Positions 14,813-16,648 of a DNA stretch of 16,648 bases are shown in pieces. Under the pieces are notes generated by a model. That model searched no databases and was not told the DNA's origin. It saw only the letters and a list, made by a program, of their open reading frames with translations. How positions within the stretch are numbered: the first letter of the stretch is position 1; every line of letters starts with the position of its first letter. A program made the position numbers and the translations under genes. The DNA is from Bryobacterales bacterium (GTDB lineage Bacteria > Acidobacteriota > Terriglobia > Bryobacterales > Bryobacteraceae): assembly GCA_016880505.1 (NCBI GenBank), contig JAEHDI010000998.1:1-16648 (forward strand), in the 5' to 3' direction.

Positions 14813-15933
14813 AAATCGCCTATGTCATCACGCGCGCGGATGCCGTTGGAGGCGCGAGCATCCACGTCCGTGACCTGGCACAGGCGATGATGGAGCGCGG
14901 GCATCAAGCGGTTGTGCTTGTCGGCGGCCTCGGTCCGGTGACGGACCAACTGGCCTCCGCCGGCGTCCCGTTTCGCTCACTCGAAAACCTTCAGCGATCC
15001 ATCCATCCGGTCCGCGACTTCCGTGCGCGGGCCGAGATGATCGCCGTGCTGCGCGAGTTGCGGCCGGACCTGGTTTCGACGCACACCGCCAAGGCCGGCT
15101 GGATCGGGCGGGCGGTTGGCGCGCAGCTCCGTCTTCCGGCGCTCTACACGCCTCACGGTTGGTCGATCGGGAACCGGATTTCCCCCACGCTCGGCGCAGT
15201 GTTCGCTGTGGCGGAGCGGGCGGCGGCGAAATGGGCATCCGCGATCGTATGCGTCTGCGAGTACGAGAGGCGGCTGGCAATCGAGAAAGGAATCGCAGCC
15301 CCGGAAAAACTCGTCGTGGTACACAACGGGATGCGCGACATTCCCGCCGGGTTGCACGCCGACCCGGGGCTCTCGCCCGTTCGCATCTGCTCCGTGGCAC
15401 GTTTCGAATCGCCGAAGGACCATGCCACCCTGCTTAGGGCCCTCGCGGCTCTTCGGAAGAAGGACTGGCAGGTCGATCTGATTGGGGACGGACCGCTCGA
15501 ACCGGAGATGCGAAAGCTGGCCGCCGCTCTGGACATCTCGGATAGAATCCGGTTTCTCGGTTACGTTCCGGACCCCGCGCCTGTGCTCGCCGGAGCCCAA
15601 CTGTTCGTCCTCTCCTCGCGGTCGGAAGCGTTCCCGCGCAGTGTGCTGGAAGGCATGCGCGCCGGGCTTCCGGTGGTCGCCTCCGACGTCGGCGGCGTCG
15701 GGGAGGCCGTTACGGACGGCGTCAACGGCGTGCTCGTCCGCCCCCGGAATGTTGATGCACTCTCGGCCGCGCTCGCTGGCATGATCGAAAATGCGTCCCG
15801 GCGGCAACTCCTCGGCAGGGCGGCGCGTCATGTATTTGAGGAGCGGTTCCGGCTGGAGCGCATGGTCGAACAGACTGCTGCTGTATATGCTACGGTGCTA
15901 AGCAGAACCGCGAAAATCCAGCGAATCGATTAA
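14809..15933 (+). CDS. GT4-family (GT-B fold) glycosyltransferase 3
   Basis: The 374-residue protein opens with KIAYVITRADAVGGASIHVRDLA (2-24), the loop of the subgroup often annotated as family 4 with GT1-like N-domain. PDLVSTHTAKAGWIGR and ALYTPHGWS (111-119) follow; HG-W-type motifs are seen in several exopolysaccharide GT4 enzymes. VVVHNGM (169-175) leads into the donor domain, with VARFESPKDH (196-205, Lys203) and the E-x7-E motif Glu273/Glu281 in RSEAFPRSVLEGMRAGLPVV. It should extend the lipid-linked glycan; given its position next to the initiating transferase it could be the enzyme that adds the second sugar. The GTG at 14809 overlaps the methyltransferase stop (GTGA) and has AAAGGAAG at 14797-14804. 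Its stop is 1 base before the next GTG. Confidence 0.92.
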   Translation: MKIAYVITRADAVGGASIHVRDLAQAMMERGHQAVVLVGGLGPVTDQLASAGVPFRSLENLQRSIHPVRDFRARAEMIAVLRELRPDLVSTHTAKAGWIGRAVGAQLRLPALYTPHGWSIGNRISPTLGAVFAVAERAAAKWASAIVCVCEYERRLAIEKGIAAPEKLVVVHNGMRDIPAGLHADPGLSPVRICSVARFESPKDHATLLRALAALRKKDWQVDLIGDGPLEPEMRKLAAALDISDRIRFLGYVPDPAPVLAGAQLFVLSSRSEAFPRSVLEGMRAGLPVVASDVGGVGEAVTDGVNGVLVRPRNVDALSAALAGMIENASRRQLLGRAARHVFEERFRLERMVEQTAAVYATVLSRTAKIQRID

Positions 15934-15934
15934 C

Positions 15935-16627
15935 GTGACCTCCCCTTGGAACAAATCCGGCGTCCCGGTAGAAGAGGGCTTCCTCGCGCAGATGCACGGG
16001 GGCCTGTTCCACGGGAGCGCGCAAGCCCTCAAGCGGATCTTCGACATCGCGTCCGCTTTGGTCCTGATCGTACTCGCACTGCCGTTCGCGGTGGTAATCG
16101 CTCTGGCGATCGCTTTGGAAACGCCAGGCCCCGTATTCTTTGGCCACACTCGGATCGGAAGGGGCAACCGGCGATTTCGGCTGTGGAAGTTTCGCTCGAT
16201 GGTCGTAAACAGCGAGGACGTCCTCCGCGCCTACCTCGAAAAGAGGCCGGATCTCGCAACGGAATGGAACGCGACGCACAAGCTGAAGGATGATCCCCGC
16301 GTCACACGGGTCGGCCGCTTCCTGCGCCGAAGGAGCCTCGATGAATTGCCCCAGATGTGGAACGTGCTGCGGGGCGACATGAGCCTGATCGGCCCGCGGC
16401 CGATCGTCGAGGATGAAATCCCGAAATACGGTCCGGCCTTCGATCTTTACCGAAGGGTACGCCCCGGACTCACCGGATTATGGCAGGTTTCGGGACGCAG
16501 TGATACCAGCTACCGCAAGCGCATCGAATTGGATTCCCGGTACATCCGTTCCTGGTCAATCTGGCTGGATCTGCGCGTAATCTGGAAGACAGTCGGCGTC
16601 ATCCTGCGCGCGCACGGCGCTTATTGA
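15935..16627 (+). CDS. Monotopic phosphoglycosyl transferase (bacterial sugar transferase, WcaJ/PglC type), short form
   Basis: This 230-residue protein matches the bacterial sugar transferase domain (PF02397). After a 33-residue leader comes a hydrophobic re-entrant helix with the family's KRIFDIASALVLIVLALPF, then GPVFFGHTRIGRGNRRFRLWKFRSMV. The catalytic Asp-Glu dyad is Asp136-Glu137 in RRSLDELPQMWNVLRGDMSLIGPRP, followed by RPGLTGLWQVSGRSD. It would transfer a sugar-1-phosphate from a nucleotide-sugar to undecaprenyl phosphate at the cytoplasmic membrane face and so begin the repeat unit. WbaP/WcaJ enzymes carry about 250 extra N-terminal residues with four membrane helices; these are absent, as in small PglC-type enzymes. 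The GTG at 15935 follows the previous stop by one base but has no clear Shine-Dalgarno sequence. An ATG at 15992 would shorten the leader by 19 residues and leave the catalytic domain intact. Confidence 0.9.
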   Translation: MTSPWNKSGVPVEEGFLAQMHGGLFHGSAQALKRIFDIASALVLIVLALPFAVVIALAIALETPGPVFFGHTRIGRGNRRFRLWKFRSMVVNSEDVLRAYLEKRPDLATEWNATHKLKDDPRVTRVGRFLRRRSLDELPQMWNVLRGDMSLIGPRPIVEDEIPKYGPAFDLYRRVRPGLTGLWQVSGRSDTSYRKRIELDSRYIRSWSIWLDLRVIWKTVGVILRAHGAY

Positions 16628-16648
16628 AGTGACCTGATAAACGCCATC

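Noticed and set aside
11762..15933. Recent gene duplication among the three GT4 genes
   Set aside because: They share only family motifs. Their N-terminal acceptor domains differ clearly, so a recent duplication is not supported.

Overview
This is a GC-rich, densely coded window from a Gram-negative-type (diderm) bacterium. It encodes an outer-membrane beta-barrel protein and a lipid-linked surface-polysaccharide pathway. The gene content, with frequent GTG starts and 4-base start/stop overlaps, would fit an Acidobacteriota (Solibacter/Bryobacter-like) or similar soil bacterium. That placement is an impression, since the window has no rRNA or other marker gene. No tRNA, rRNA, CRISPR array, insertion sequence or phage gene was seen, and no gene-free stretch exceeds about 145 bases.

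Region 1 (1-3996) is metabolic. An acyl-CoA synthetase-type AMP-forming ligase, cut by the left window edge, reads leftward. Divergent from it is a rightward run: a small LsrG-like ABM-fold protein, an iron-type alcohol dehydrogenase in which one canonical metal-binding His is Gln, and an alginate-export-like outer-membrane barrel protein with a signal peptide.

Region 2 (4000-9278) has a LarA/DUF2088 protein (nickel-pincer racemase/epimerase superfamily) and, convergent with it, a nitrilase-superfamily amidase. Divergent from the amidase is a 953-residue secreted glycosidase-like protein with an alpha/beta N-domain, a TIM barrel, a helical segment and two C-terminal beta-sandwich-like segments. 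A 15-bp inverted repeat, GTGAAACACTTTCAC, lies in the divergent promoter region between the last two.

Region 3 (9304-16627) is a compact surface-polysaccharide operon: Wzx-type flippase, O-antigen ligase/polymerase (Wzy_C type), two GT4 glycosyltransferases, a SAM methyltransferase, a third GT4 enzyme and a monotopic phosphoglycosyl transferase. Together these would start a sugar chain on undecaprenyl phosphate, extend and methylate it, flip it across the inner membrane and polymerise or ligate it. Most junctions overlap by 4 bases or are separated by 1-4 bases, so translation is probably coupled. The secreted glycosidase-like gene ends only 25 bases before the flippase on the same strand and may be the first gene of this unit. 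No polysaccharide export genes (wza/wzc type) are inside the window.

No clearly undescribed system is evident. The best leads are the glycosidase-like protein linked to the polysaccharide operon, the dehydrogenase with the altered metal site paired with an LsrG-like protein, and the LarA homologue without visible cofactor genes.
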